Positions 24,791-32,478 of a stretch of 64,000 nucleotides of DNA are shown piece by piece. The DNA comes from Aphodosoma sp045126975. GTDB lineage: Bacteria > Bacteroidota > Bacteroidia > Bacteroidales > Paludibacteraceae. Position 1 is the stretch's first letter, and each line of letters begins with the position of its first letter. The stretch spans positions 97,941 through 161,940 of the forward strand of contig JBGVPL010000042.1 in NCBI GenBank assembly GCA_045126975.1. Reading direction: 5' to 3'. A model generated the notes under the pieces. It was not told the DNA's origin and searched no databases. It saw only the letters and a list, made by a program, of their open reading frames with translations. Position numbers and translations under genes: made by a program.

Positions 24791-24838
24791 TTTTACAACA
24801 CAAAATAAAAAAGCTCATTTCGAGCATCCGTCATAAAT

Positions 24839-24879
24839 AAAAAAATCTTCATTTTGCACTTGCAGAATGAAGATTTTTT
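24839..24879 (+). terminator. Terminator after tpiA
   Basis: AATCTTCATTTTGC pairs with GCAGAATGAAGATT around a short loop, with A and T tracts on either side. Confidence 0.85.
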
Positions 24880-24941
24880 CTTGTTAATATCTTGTTAATA
24901 TTTTTAACTAAAAACTGCGTGGAACATTCGATAAAAATTGC

Positions 24942-24949
24942 TATTTTTG
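24942..24949 (+). promoter_or_regulatory. -7 element for the GT9 gene
   Basis: TATTTTTG fits TAnnTTTG, 45 bases before the ATG; no clear -33 TTTG. Confidence 0.35.
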
Positions 24950-24994
24950 TATTTTATTTACATAACTTATTATGTAAACATTAAGTTGTTTATT

Positions 24995-26026
24995 ATGAGA
25001 GTGTTAATAACTTGTTTTTCGTCGATTAGTAATGTTGCGGCAATTGTTCCACAACTTTATGGACTTACATGCGACTATCCTGAGCATGAATTTATTGTGC
25101 TTAGTCGTAGTTTTTTGCGCCCTCTTTTCGATAAGTTGAACAATGTTACTTTTGTGGGAGGAGATATTCGAGGTGCGCATAAAACACCAATGGGAGTATA
25201 TCGGCTTTTTAAAGAGTTGAAAGCTATGCGTCCTGATGTGGTGCTTGATATGCAGCGGTCGTGGCGAACAAAGATGATTGCTCGCCTATTTATGCTCTCT
25301 GGAACTAAAACTTTGACTATTGGACTTGCTTCGGCAGAACAGAAACGTTTAATTAAACATGGAGCAGAAAAATACCACCCAATACCTACAATTTTCGACA
25401 GACAAGCCCGTTTATACGCTAAGATTCGCTTGAAGGTGAATGATTCGTTCTGTAAATTGTATGAACCAATGGCTGAGCAAAAAGCGAAAATCATAGAATT
25501 ATATGGCGAAAAAGAGGGACGATGGATTGGTATTGCGCCATTTTCGATAGCAAGAGGTAAAACTTTACCTTTTCGCAAAATGAAAAATATTATAGCTTAT
25601 TTCGATAAACAACCTAACACGAAAATATTCCTATTTGGTGCAGGTGAAATGGAGAATGAGTTGTTGTCAGATTGGCAATCGTTGTATGAAAATGTTTATG
25701 CGGTACATACTAATTTGCAACTTGATGACGAGTTAGCACTAATGAATCAGCTTGATGTGATGGTAAGTATGGACTCAGCAAATATGCACTTGGCTTCATT
25801 GATGGCTGTGCCTGTTGTAAGCATTTGGGGTGCATCACATCACTATTCTGGATTCCTCGGTTGGAAACAATCGGCAAACAATTGTGTAGGTGTAAATTTC
25901 TCTTGCCGCCCTTGTACGGCACACTCTGACCACAAATGTAAATATGGAGATTATCGTTGCCTTGAAAGTCTTCATTCAAGTAAAATTATAGAAGTAATAG
26001 AACAAAACTTAGAAAAGACAAAATAA
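24995..26026 (+). CDS. Glycosyltransferase family 9 (heptosyltransferase-like)
   Basis: 343 residues from the ATG at 24995 (MRVLITCFSSISNVAAIVPQ); upstream in-frame codons lie over the -7 element. GT9 features: an N-terminal Rossmann start, PDVVLDMQRSWRT, GIAPFSIARGKTLP, LFGAGEMENELL, LMNQLDVMVSMDSANMHLAS and VPVVSIWGASHHYSGFLGW. It probably adds a heptose or similar sugar to lipopolysaccharide core. The last codons and stop lie inside the left arm of the intercistronic repeat before parA. Confidence 0.88.
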   Translation: MRVLITCFSSISNVAAIVPQLYGLTCDYPEHEFIVLSRSFLRPLFDKLNNVTFVGGDIRGAHKTPMGVYRLFKELKAMRPDVVLDMQRSWRTKMIARLFMLSGTKTLTIGLASAEQKRLIKHGAEKYHPIPTIFDRQARLYAKIRLKVNDSFCKLYEPMAEQKAKIIELYGEKEGRWIGIAPFSIARGKTLPFRKMKNIIAYFDKQPNTKIFLFGAGEMENELLSDWQSLYENVYAVHTNLQLDDELALMNQLDVMVSMDSANMHLASLMAVPVVSIWGASHHYSGFLGWKQSANNCVGVNFSCRPCTAHSDHKCKYGDYRCLESLHSSKIIEVIEQNLEKTK

Positions 26027-26090
26027 CATAATAACAAAATTTAGAAAATATTATAAAGAATGTTTCTGTTCTTTTGTTATTCTGTCTTTA
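26014..26090 (+). repeat. Intercistronic inverted repeat before parA
   Basis: AAAGACAAAATAACA pairs with TGTTATTCTGTCTTT; it provides the GT9 stop on the left and ends about 12 bases before the parA ATG. Confidence 0.75.
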
Positions 26091-26102
26091 AAAATAAGAA
26101 TT

Positions 26103-26864
26103 ATGGGAAAAATTATAGCAATAGCGAATCAAAAAGGTGGTGTAGGTAAAACAACCACCAGTATCAATCTTTCAGCATCGTTGGCAAAACAAGGAAAAAC
26201 GGTGCTACTCATCGATGCTGACCCTCAAGCAAATGCTTCGTCGGGTTTGGGTATAGAAATTAAAGAATTAAAAACTACGGTTTACGAGTGTATGATTGGC
26301 GAAGTGAAAGTGGCTGATGCTACTTTCGATACTGATATTGAAGGTTTGAAAATTGTACCATCACACATCGACCTTGTAGGTGCTGAAATCGAGATGCTTA
26401 ACCTTGAAAACCGTGAAAAATGTATGCGCAATATGTTGGTGGCAGAAAAGAGTAAATATGACTATATCATTATTGACTGCTCACCATCATTAGGACTTAT
26501 TACTGTCAATGCTCTTACGGCTGCTGATTCTGTAATAATCCCTGTGCAATGCGAATATTTTGCACTTGAAGGTATTGGTAAGTTATTGAATACCATCAAG
26601 ATTATCAAAAGCGGCTTAAATCCTGCGCTTAATATCGAAGGTTTCTTGCTAACTATGTTCGATGCTCGTCTTCGTTATGCCAACCAAGTGGCTGAAGAGG
26701 TGCGTAAACACTTCGGCGATATGGTATTCAAAACAGTTATTCAACGTAATGTAAAACTCTCAGAAGCAACTTCGTACGGACAACCAGCATTGGTTTATGA
26801 CCCAGATTCGCGTGGAGCACAAAACCATATCGAACTTGCAAAAGAACTTATAAATAAAAAATAA
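26103..26864 (+). CDS. parA: Chromosome partitioning ATPase ParA (Soj)
   Basis: 253 residues. Deviant Walker A KGGVGKTTTS (residues 11-20) with the signature lysine, Walker A' DADPQAN, Walker B YIIIDCSPSLGLITVNAL, and the family length of a chromosomal Soj-type ParA without an N-terminal HTH. It works with ParB and parS in origin segregation. parB follows after 68 bases occupied by another hairpin repeat. Two parS-like sites lie at 33387 and 36436. Confidence 0.95.
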   Translation: MGKIIAIANQKGGVGKTTTSINLSASLAKQGKTVLLIDADPQANASSGLGIEIKELKTTVYECMIGEVKVADATFDTDIEGLKIVPSHIDLVGAEIEMLNLENREKCMRNMLVAEKSKYDYIIIDCSPSLGLITVNALTAADSVIIPVQCEYFALEGIGKLLNTIKIIKSGLNPALNIEGFLLTMFDARLRYANQVAEEVRKHFGDMVFKTVIQRNVKLSEATSYGQPALVYDPDSRGAQNHIELAKELINKK

Positions 26865-26922
26865 GACATAATAACAAAAGAACATAAAAAATAAATTTTG
26901 TTCTTATGTTCTTTTGTCTTTT
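26862..26922 (+). repeat. Intercistronic inverted repeat between parA and parB
   Basis: AAGACATAATAACAAAAGAACATAA-type words pair with TTTTGTTCTTATG / TTCTTTTGTCTT; the right arm ends about 10 bases before the parB ATG. Confidence 0.75.
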
Positions 26923-26932
26923 TATAAAAATT

Positions 26933-27808
26933 ATGAAAAAACAAGCATTAGGTCGCGGATTAAGCGCATTGATTGAAACAGAGCCTGTAGCTGCGGTTGG
27001 TTCGACCATATTTAATGAAATAGAAATAAGCAAAATAAAACCAAATCCTAATCAACCTCGTACTGAATTTGACGATGAAGCTTTGGAGGAATTGGCAGCA
27101 TCTATTCGTGCTAATGGTATTATTAGCCCTATCACTTTGCGTAAAATCAGCGATGACAACTACCAAATCATTGCTGGTGAACGCCGTTATCGTGCATCAA
27201 AATTAGCAGGATTAGACAAAATACCTGCATATATTCGTGATGTAGATGATGGACAGGTGATGGAAATGGCTCTTATAGAGAATATCCAACGTGAAGATTT
27301 GAATGCTATAGAAATTGCATTGAGTTACAATAGCCTTGTGGCTACACTCAATCTAACACAAGAGGCTTTGGCTGAACGTGTTGGCAAAAAGCGTGCGACT
27401 ATCACCAATTATCTTCGTCTTCTCAAACTTCCTGCTGAAATACAGATGGGATTGAAAGATAAAAAAATAGATATGGGACATGCTCGTGCCCTCGTTAGTG
27501 TCGAAAATCCAGAGCAGATGTTGGCTATCTATGCACAAGTATTGAACGAAGGAGCATCAGTGCGTCGTACTGAAGAATTGGTGCGTATGGCTGCAACTGG
27601 CGAAACTGTAGAAAAAGCAGAAAAGAAAGAGAAACAACATGTTATCATGCCAGAAGAGTATGATGCTCTTTGCAAAGAGTTGAACGAAAAATTCAATGCA
27701 CGAGTGAAATTATCTTATAACGAAAAAGGCAAAGGTAAGGTGGTTATTCCATTCGATTCTGATGATGATTTGATGCGATTGATGTCGTTGTTTGATAAAA
27801 TAAATTGA
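26933..27808 (+). CDS. parB: Chromosome partitioning protein ParB
   Basis: 291 residues from the ATG at 26933 (MKKQALGRGLSALI, the family start). The CTP-binding N-domain has PNPNQPR, ISPITLR and the GERRYRAS box; then ENIQREDLNAIE, a helix-turn-helix QEALAERVGKKRATITNYLRLLKLP that reads parS, and the C-terminal dimerisation domain. It is a parS-binding CTP switch. Confidence 0.95.
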   Translation: MKKQALGRGLSALIETEPVAAVGSTIFNEIEISKIKPNPNQPRTEFDDEALEELAASIRANGIISPITLRKISDDNYQIIAGERRYRASKLAGLDKIPAYIRDVDDGQVMEMALIENIQREDLNAIEIALSYNSLVATLNLTQEALAERVGKKRATITNYLRLLKLPAEIQMGLKDKKIDMGHARALVSVENPEQMLAIYAQVLNEGASVRRTEELVRMAATGETVEKAEKKEKQHVIMPEEYDALCKELNEKFNARVKLSYNEKGKGKVVIPFDSDDDLMRLMSLFDKIN

Positions 27809-27855
27809 TAGATACGAGATATTAGACACGAGATTGAGATATAAGATTTTAGATT

Positions 27856-28602
27856 GTGCGATTTATAAGGGCTTACATATTATTGTTTTGGGTGTTTGTG
27901 ACTTCGGGGGTGCAAGCACAAACCGATAATGCACAATTCGCAATTCACAATTCACAATTATTTACAGATTCTATCAATTCTATAAACCATATAAATTCTA
28001 CAAATTTTCAACTTTCAACTCTCAATTCTCAACTTGATACGCAAAGTATTGCGTCTCTACAAGAGGATTCAGTAAAATTAGCTCGTCAATTAAAACGCGA
28101 ACAACGAGTATTGGCTCGTACTAATTTCAAACCAGATCCAAATAAAAGTCTTTGGTTAGCTTTGACATTCCCAGGAGCAGGACAGATTTATAATCGTAAA
28201 TATTGGAAATTACCGATTATTTATGGTGGAGCAATGGGTGTGGCGTATGCAATTTCATATTATGGTGGGCATTATAATGATTATATGCGTGGTTATCGAG
28301 ATTATTTAGATTCCGACCCAAACACAAATTATCATCTTGAACTCTTACCTCAAGGGTATCCAGAATCAAATGCTGGTACGTATGTAAAAAATGCGGTTAA
28401 TTCATATCGTCGCTATCGTGATATTTTCATTGTTGTAGGTGTAGCAGTATATGCACTATCAGTGATAGATGCATACGTTGATGCTCAATTAGCTGATTTT
28501 GACATCAGTACCGATTTATCAATGAAAGTACGCCCTAAATTGGACGTTGAACTACATACTGGAAAACCTACCGCTGGATGTCAAATGCAAATTTATTTTT
28601 AA
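27856..28602 (+). CDS. DUF5683 membrane protein with a repeat-derived N-terminal insertion
   Basis: 248 residues with a GTG start (MRFIRAYILLFWVFV). Signal-peptide-like N-terminus ending GVQA. Residues about 20-68 (DNAQFAIHNSQL... SINSINHINS... FQLSTLNSQLDTQS) are translated micro-word repeats, including one copy of the GAGACGCAA palindrome at 28036-28057. The DUF5683 domain proper starts near 85: KPDPNKSLWLALTFPGAGQIYNRKYWKLP. Its place between parB and a lytic transglycosylase is the usual Bacteroidetes order. Function unknown. Confidence 0.85.
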   Translation: MRFIRAYILLFWVFVTSGVQAQTDNAQFAIHNSQLFTDSINSINHINSTNFQLSTLNSQLDTQSIASLQEDSVKLARQLKREQRVLARTNFKPDPNKSLWLALTFPGAGQIYNRKYWKLPIIYGGAMGVAYAISYYGGHYNDYMRGYRDYLDSDPNTNYHLELLPQGYPESNAGTYVKNAVNSYRRYRDIFIVVGVAVYALSVIDAYVDAQLADFDISTDLSMKVRPKLDVELHTGKPTAGCQMQIYF

Positions 28603-28659
28603 AAATAAGTAGTAAGTAAAAAGTAGTAAGTCGAAAGACAATAGATAAAAAATAAACAT

Positions 28660-29916
28660 ATGAAATTAAAAAAAATTTTTTATATTTTCGTTTTTATTGG
28701 TTTTAGTAGAGGTTTATTTGCGCAAGATAGTATAGAAGCTATAGATTCAATAGACTTTATAAATCCTATAGATTCAATAGGTTCAATAGATTCTATAAAT
28801 TCTATAAATCCTATAGATTCAATAGATTTTATAGTTCATGATTATTTTCTTGAAAAAGCTTTTCAAATAGATTGTACTTTGTCAGATAGTGGTGTGGTCT
28901 ATTATTCCGATTCGATTTATATGGCTCGTTTGCAGTCGATGCCACATGTTATGGAAATGACTTATAACCGAGTTGTTAAGGCATGTATCGAACGCTATGC
29001 TCGTTGCCCTAAAGATGTAGGTTATATGCTCGGTATAGGTAATGCTTACTATTTTCCAATGTTTGAAGAGGCATTGAATAAATATGATGTGCCACTTGAG
29101 TTAAAATATCTCCCTGTGATTGAGAGTGCTTTGAATGCAAAAGCAAAATCGCCTGTTGGTGCTATGGGCTTATGGCAATTCATGGTTGGCACTGGCAAAA
29201 TCTATGGGCTTGAAGTGAATAGCATGGTCGATGAACGCCGCGACCCACGCAAAGCATCCGATGCAGCAGCTCGTTTCCTTTCTGATTTATATAAACTCTA
29301 TGGCGATTGGCATCTTGTGATTGCTGCCTACAATTGTGGTCCAGGTAATGTAGCAAAAGCTATTCGTATCGCTAATGGCAAACGCAATTTCTGGGAAATC
29401 TATCCATACCTCCCTCGTGAAACACGTAGTTATGTGCCTCTTTTCATTGCAGCAAACTACATCATGAACTTCTATGAAGAACATAATATGTGTCCTGCTA
29501 CTCCTCTGTTTAATTATGCCACCGACACTGTAATGGTTTCCGACCGTGTTCATTTACAGCAGATTGCCGAAAAAGTAAATATCCCGTTAGACGATCTCAA
29601 ATTCCTCAATCCACAATATCGTTACGACATAATTCCGGGCAACATCAAGCCTTACCCACTTGTTGTGCCATTCGAACATATCAATTCGTATGCTCTCAAT
29701 CGTGATAGTATTTTAGCTCACAAACCAGAATTGGCTAAACGCGAAATCAAATTCGAACCATCTGAAGGCGAAGTAATCTATTATAAAGTGAAAAGTGGTG
29801 ACACACTTGGAGGTATTGCAAAAAAATATCGCGTATCAGTTAAGAATATTCAAAAATGGAATAAACTCAGCTCTACCACAATCCGCGTAGGTCAAAAACT
29901 TAGAATTTGTAAATAA
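28660..29916 (+). CDS. Membrane-associated lytic transglycosylase with LysM (MltD-like)
   Basis: 418 residues. Signal peptide about 1-22 (…GLFAQ). Residues about 23-60 are a DSI/NPI repeat encoded by TCTATAAATCCTATAGATTC words. The SLT catalytic domain (about 140-270) has VIESALNAKAKSPVGAMGLW with the catalytic Glu, and AAYNCGPGNV. A LysM-like segment (about 300-345) and a clear C-terminal LysM (YYKVKSGDTLGGIAKKYRVS) bind peptidoglycan. It cleaves murein glycan strands to anhydro-muropeptides. Confidence 0.92.
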   Translation: MKLKKIFYIFVFIGFSRGLFAQDSIEAIDSIDFINPIDSIGSIDSINSINPIDSIDFIVHDYFLEKAFQIDCTLSDSGVVYYSDSIYMARLQSMPHVMEMTYNRVVKACIERYARCPKDVGYMLGIGNAYYFPMFEEALNKYDVPLELKYLPVIESALNAKAKSPVGAMGLWQFMVGTGKIYGLEVNSMVDERRDPRKASDAAARFLSDLYKLYGDWHLVIAAYNCGPGNVAKAIRIANGKRNFWEIYPYLPRETRSYVPLFIAANYIMNFYEEHNMCPATPLFNYATDTVMVSDRVHLQQIAEKVNIPLDDLKFLNPQYRYDIIPGNIKPYPLVVPFEHINSYALNRDSILAHKPELAKREIKFEPSEGEVIYYKVKSGDTLGGIAKKYRVSVKNIQKWNKLSSTTIRVGQKLRICK

Positions 29917-29919
29917 AAT

Positions 29920-29976
29920 TAAAAGACAAAATAACAGGAAGGCAAAAATTTTGTTATTATGTTCTTTTGTCTTTTT
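29920..29976 (+). repeat. Intercistronic inverted repeat before the merR-like gene
   Basis: AAAAGACAAAATAACA pairs with TGTTATTATG / TTCTTTTGTCTTTT; ends about 5 bases before the ATG at 29982. Confidence 0.7.
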
Positions 29977-29981
29977 TAATT

Positions 29982-30344
29982 ATGGAAAAAAAATATTATT
30001 CAATAAAAGAAGTAGCCAATATAATTGGCGAGCCACAATCCACTCTGCGATTTTGGGAAAAAGAGATACCTTGTCTCAATCCCGGTAAATCGGCTGGTGG
30101 CACGCGCCGTTATGTGCAGAAAGATATTGATTTATTAAAACAAATAAAATTCCTTATCGAAGATCAACATCTTACACTTGCAGGCGTAAACGAGCGATTG
30201 GCAAATCATCGCGAAATTGATGAAAGACGGATGAAAGTGATTGAAAAACTCAAAGAGGTGCGCAAAGAATTGATGGCAATTCGTCTTGAACTTAACGGTC
30301 ATGAAGCCCTCGCCGAAGAGGTGATAATAGGGAATAAGGAATAG
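29982..30344 (+). CDS. MerR family transcriptional regulator
   Basis: 120 residues from the ATG at 29982 (MEKKYYSIKEVANIIGEP). MerR-type winged helix: YSIKEVANIIG..QSTLRFWEKE, then the wing GGTRRYVQKDIDLLKQI and helix LTLAGVNERLANH. A coiled-coil helix (about 75-105) follows. There is no effector domain; short MerR proteins of this type are common in Bacteroidota next to mltD. The final residues IIGNKE and stop are encoded by the start of a GGGAATAAGG micro-word repeat. Confidence 0.88.
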   Translation: MEKKYYSIKEVANIIGEPQSTLRFWEKEIPCLNPGKSAGGTRRYVQKDIDLLKQIKFLIEDQHLTLAGVNERLANHREIDERRMKVIEKLKEVRKELMAIRLELNGHEALAEEVIIGNKE

Positions 30345-30376
30345 GAAATAGGGAATAGGGAATAAGGAACAGGGAA
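30327..30376 (+). repeat. GGGAATAAGG micro-word tract
   Basis: Alternating AATAGGGAATA, AGGAATAGG and AAGGAACAGGG words. It overlaps the merR C-terminus. Similar tracts: 23580, 52787, 54705 and 62780. Confidence 0.75.
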
Positions 30377-30427
30377 TTTCTCTCACGGATTTTTATTGGC
30401 TCCGCTAGTTTAGTTAAAGTATCTAAT

Positions 30428-30466
30428 GTCTAGCTACTCGTTACTGAATTTCTAAATATCTATAAT
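30428..30466 (+). repeat. TACTCG leader element before the phosphatase gene
   Basis: AGCTACTCGTTACT then GAATTTCTAAATATCTATAAT and ATG. Confidence 0.55.
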
Positions 30467-31549
30467 ATGAAAAAAGCACTATTTTTATTTACTATTCTTG
30501 CACTTTTAGTTGGTTGTACCAATCAATGTGCTAATAAAACAGAATGTTCAAAACCACGTAAAGTAAAAAACGTAATCTTTATGATTGGCGATGGCATGGG
30601 GTTAAATCAACTTTATGCTGGTATGACAGCCAATGGTGGTAACCTTAATATTGAACGTTGCACGCATATAGGTTTAGCTAAAACCTATTCTGCCAATTCT
30701 TATATAACTGATTCTGCTGCAGGTGGTACAGCTCTTGCTACAGGCAACAAAACTAATAATGGTATGATTGGCATGAATGCCGATTCGGTGGCAGTAAAGT
30801 CGGTGTTGAGTATGGCAGAAGAGGCTGGTATGGCTACAGGACTTGTTGCTACAGTACGTATTACTCACGCCACACCTGCAGCCTTTTATGCACATCAAAT
30901 CAATCGTGGCATGTATGAAGAGATTGCTGCAGAGATGCTTACTTCGGGCGTTGATTTCTTTGTTGGCGGTGGACGCAACAATTTTGAGGTACGTAAAGAC
31001 TCGCTCAACTATTCCGACTCGCTTCGCAATGCCAATTACAATATAATCTATTCTATCGACTCAGTTGAAGCTCCTGTTTTATTACCTTTTGGTGCATTAT
31101 GTGCCGATGTTGATATGCCTAAAGCTTCTGAACGTGGCGATTTTCTTCCTCGTGCAGTCGATTTAGCTATTAAGTCGTTAGACGCTCGAAGCGATGGCTT
31201 CTTCCTTATGGTCGAAGGTTCACAAATCGACTACCAAAGTCATGGCAATAACACCGAAGGTGTAGTTGATGAAGTGCTTGATTTCGACCGTGCTATTCGC
31301 GTTGCATTAGACTTTGCTGAACGCGATGGCGAAACACTTGTTATTATCACAGCCGACCACGAAACTGGTGGTATAACCATTATGAATGGTTCTTACAACG
31401 ATTCAACAATCACAGCACAATTCAACACAGGCGGACATACAGGCACCATGGTACCTATCTACTCATTCGGTCCACAAGCCAACCAATTCACCGGCATAAT
31501 GGAAAACACTGAAATTCCACTCCATATAAAAGAAGCTTTAGGTCTATAA
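30467..31549 (+). CDS. Alkaline phosphatase (PhoA family lipoprotein)
   Basis: 360 residues. Lipobox LLVGC (Cys17). Alkaline phosphatase motifs: IFMIGDGMG (residues 38-45, metal-binding Asp), SYITDSAAGGTALATG with the nucleophile Ser83, EGSQIDYQSHGN and ADHETGG. It hydrolyses phosphomonoesters at the cell envelope. At 360 residues it is shorter than E. coli PhoA but typical of Bacteroidota members. A terminator follows. Confidence 0.92.
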   Translation: MKKALFLFTILALLVGCTNQCANKTECSKPRKVKNVIFMIGDGMGLNQLYAGMTANGGNLNIERCTHIGLAKTYSANSYITDSAAGGTALATGNKTNNGMIGMNADSVAVKSVLSMAEEAGMATGLVATVRITHATPAAFYAHQINRGMYEEIAAEMLTSGVDFFVGGGRNNFEVRKDSLNYSDSLRNANYNIIYSIDSVEAPVLLPFGALCADVDMPKASERGDFLPRAVDLAIKSLDARSDGFFLMVEGSQIDYQSHGNNTEGVVDEVLDFDRAIRVALDFAERDGETLVIITADHETGGITIMNGSYNDSTITAQFNTGGHTGTMVPIYSFGPQANQFTGIMENTEIPLHIKEALGL

Positions 31550-31551
31550 AT

Positions 31552-31585
31552 AAAAGGGGCGCAATAAATATTGCACCCCTTTTTA
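31552..31585 (+). terminator. Convergent terminator between the phosphatase gene and ribF
   Basis: AAAAGGGG-c-GCAAT pairs with ATTGC-a-CCCCTTTT; usable from both sides. Confidence 0.85.
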
Positions 31586-31605
31586 TTTACTACCTCATCA
31601 CAAGC

Positions 31606-32478
31606 TCATAAATTAGCTCTATTGAAGTCTTTTCTTATCTGCTCACGTAGATCATCAAGAGAAGAAAAACGCTGCTCATGGCGTAAAAAGACTAAAAATC
31701 GTAGTTCTAATTCTTCATTATACAATTCTTCTCCCTCATACCCTATTATATGAACCTCTATAGTCCGTTTGCCGCCATCGACAGTCGGGCGACTACCTAT
31801 ATTCAACACTCCTCTATAAATATCCCCTCTAACAACAACTTCCACTACATATACCCCATCTGATGGTATCAATTTCAAAGTATCTACATCTAAATTTGCT
31901 GTAGGGAAACCTATCTGACGCCCTATTTTCTGTCCTGCCACTACCCTACCTTTAAGAAAATATTTATATCCTAACAATTTATTAGCCAATGATATATCCC
32001 ATAATTCTAATGCTCTACGCACTTTCGAACTGCTCACCATCACATCACTTTCGCTATAACCACAACAACGTTTGACCTCCAAGCCTAACTGCTTGCCATA
32101 CTCGATATATTCGTCGAACGAAGTGGTTCTATCACTACCAAAACGATGGTCATACCCCATCAACAACACTTTTACATCATATTTTTCAACAAGCATTTGC
32201 ATAAACTCACGAGATGTTTTTCGTGATAAATGCTCATCAAATTGCATCACAAGTACCTCATCTATACCCTTTTCTTCTAATAATCGTACTTTCTCGTCCG
32301 ACAATGTGAGTTGTTTCAACCCACAATTTGGGTCGAAAAACAATCGAGGATGATTAGCAAAAGTTACAACCATAGATTGCATACCTCGCTGCTGAGCCTC
32401 TGTTTTGAGTTGCTCCAACAGATAGTTATGCCCCAAATGAACTCCATCAAAAAAACCTATAGTGGCTACTTTATTCAT
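31606..32478 (-). CDS. ribF: Bifunctional riboflavin kinase/FMN adenylyltransferase
   Basis: 290 residues. The N-terminal FAD synthetase domain has IGFFDGVHLGHNYLL and the SSSKVRRAL loop near 150. The C-terminal riboflavin kinase domain has GRQIGFPTANL, GVYVVEV, GVLNIGSRPT and EVHIIGYEGEELY. It makes FMN and FAD from riboflavin. Its ATG overlaps the upstream MFS stop (ATGA), so the two are translationally coupled. Confidence 0.94.
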   Translation of the reverse strand: MNKVATIGFFDGVHLGHNYLLEQLKTEAQQRGMQSMVVTFANHPRLFFDPNCGLKQLTLSDEKVRLLEEKGIDEVLVMQFDEHLSRKTSREFMQMLVEKYDVKVLLMGYDHRFGSDRTTSFDEYIEYGKQLGLEVKRCCGYSESDVMVSSSKVRRALELWDISLANKLLGYKYFLKGRVVAGQKIGRQIGFPTANLDVDTLKLIPSDGVYVVEVVVRGDIYRGVLNIGSRPTVDGGKRTIEVHIIGYEGEELYNEELELRFLVFLRHEQRFSSLDDLREQIRKDFNRANL

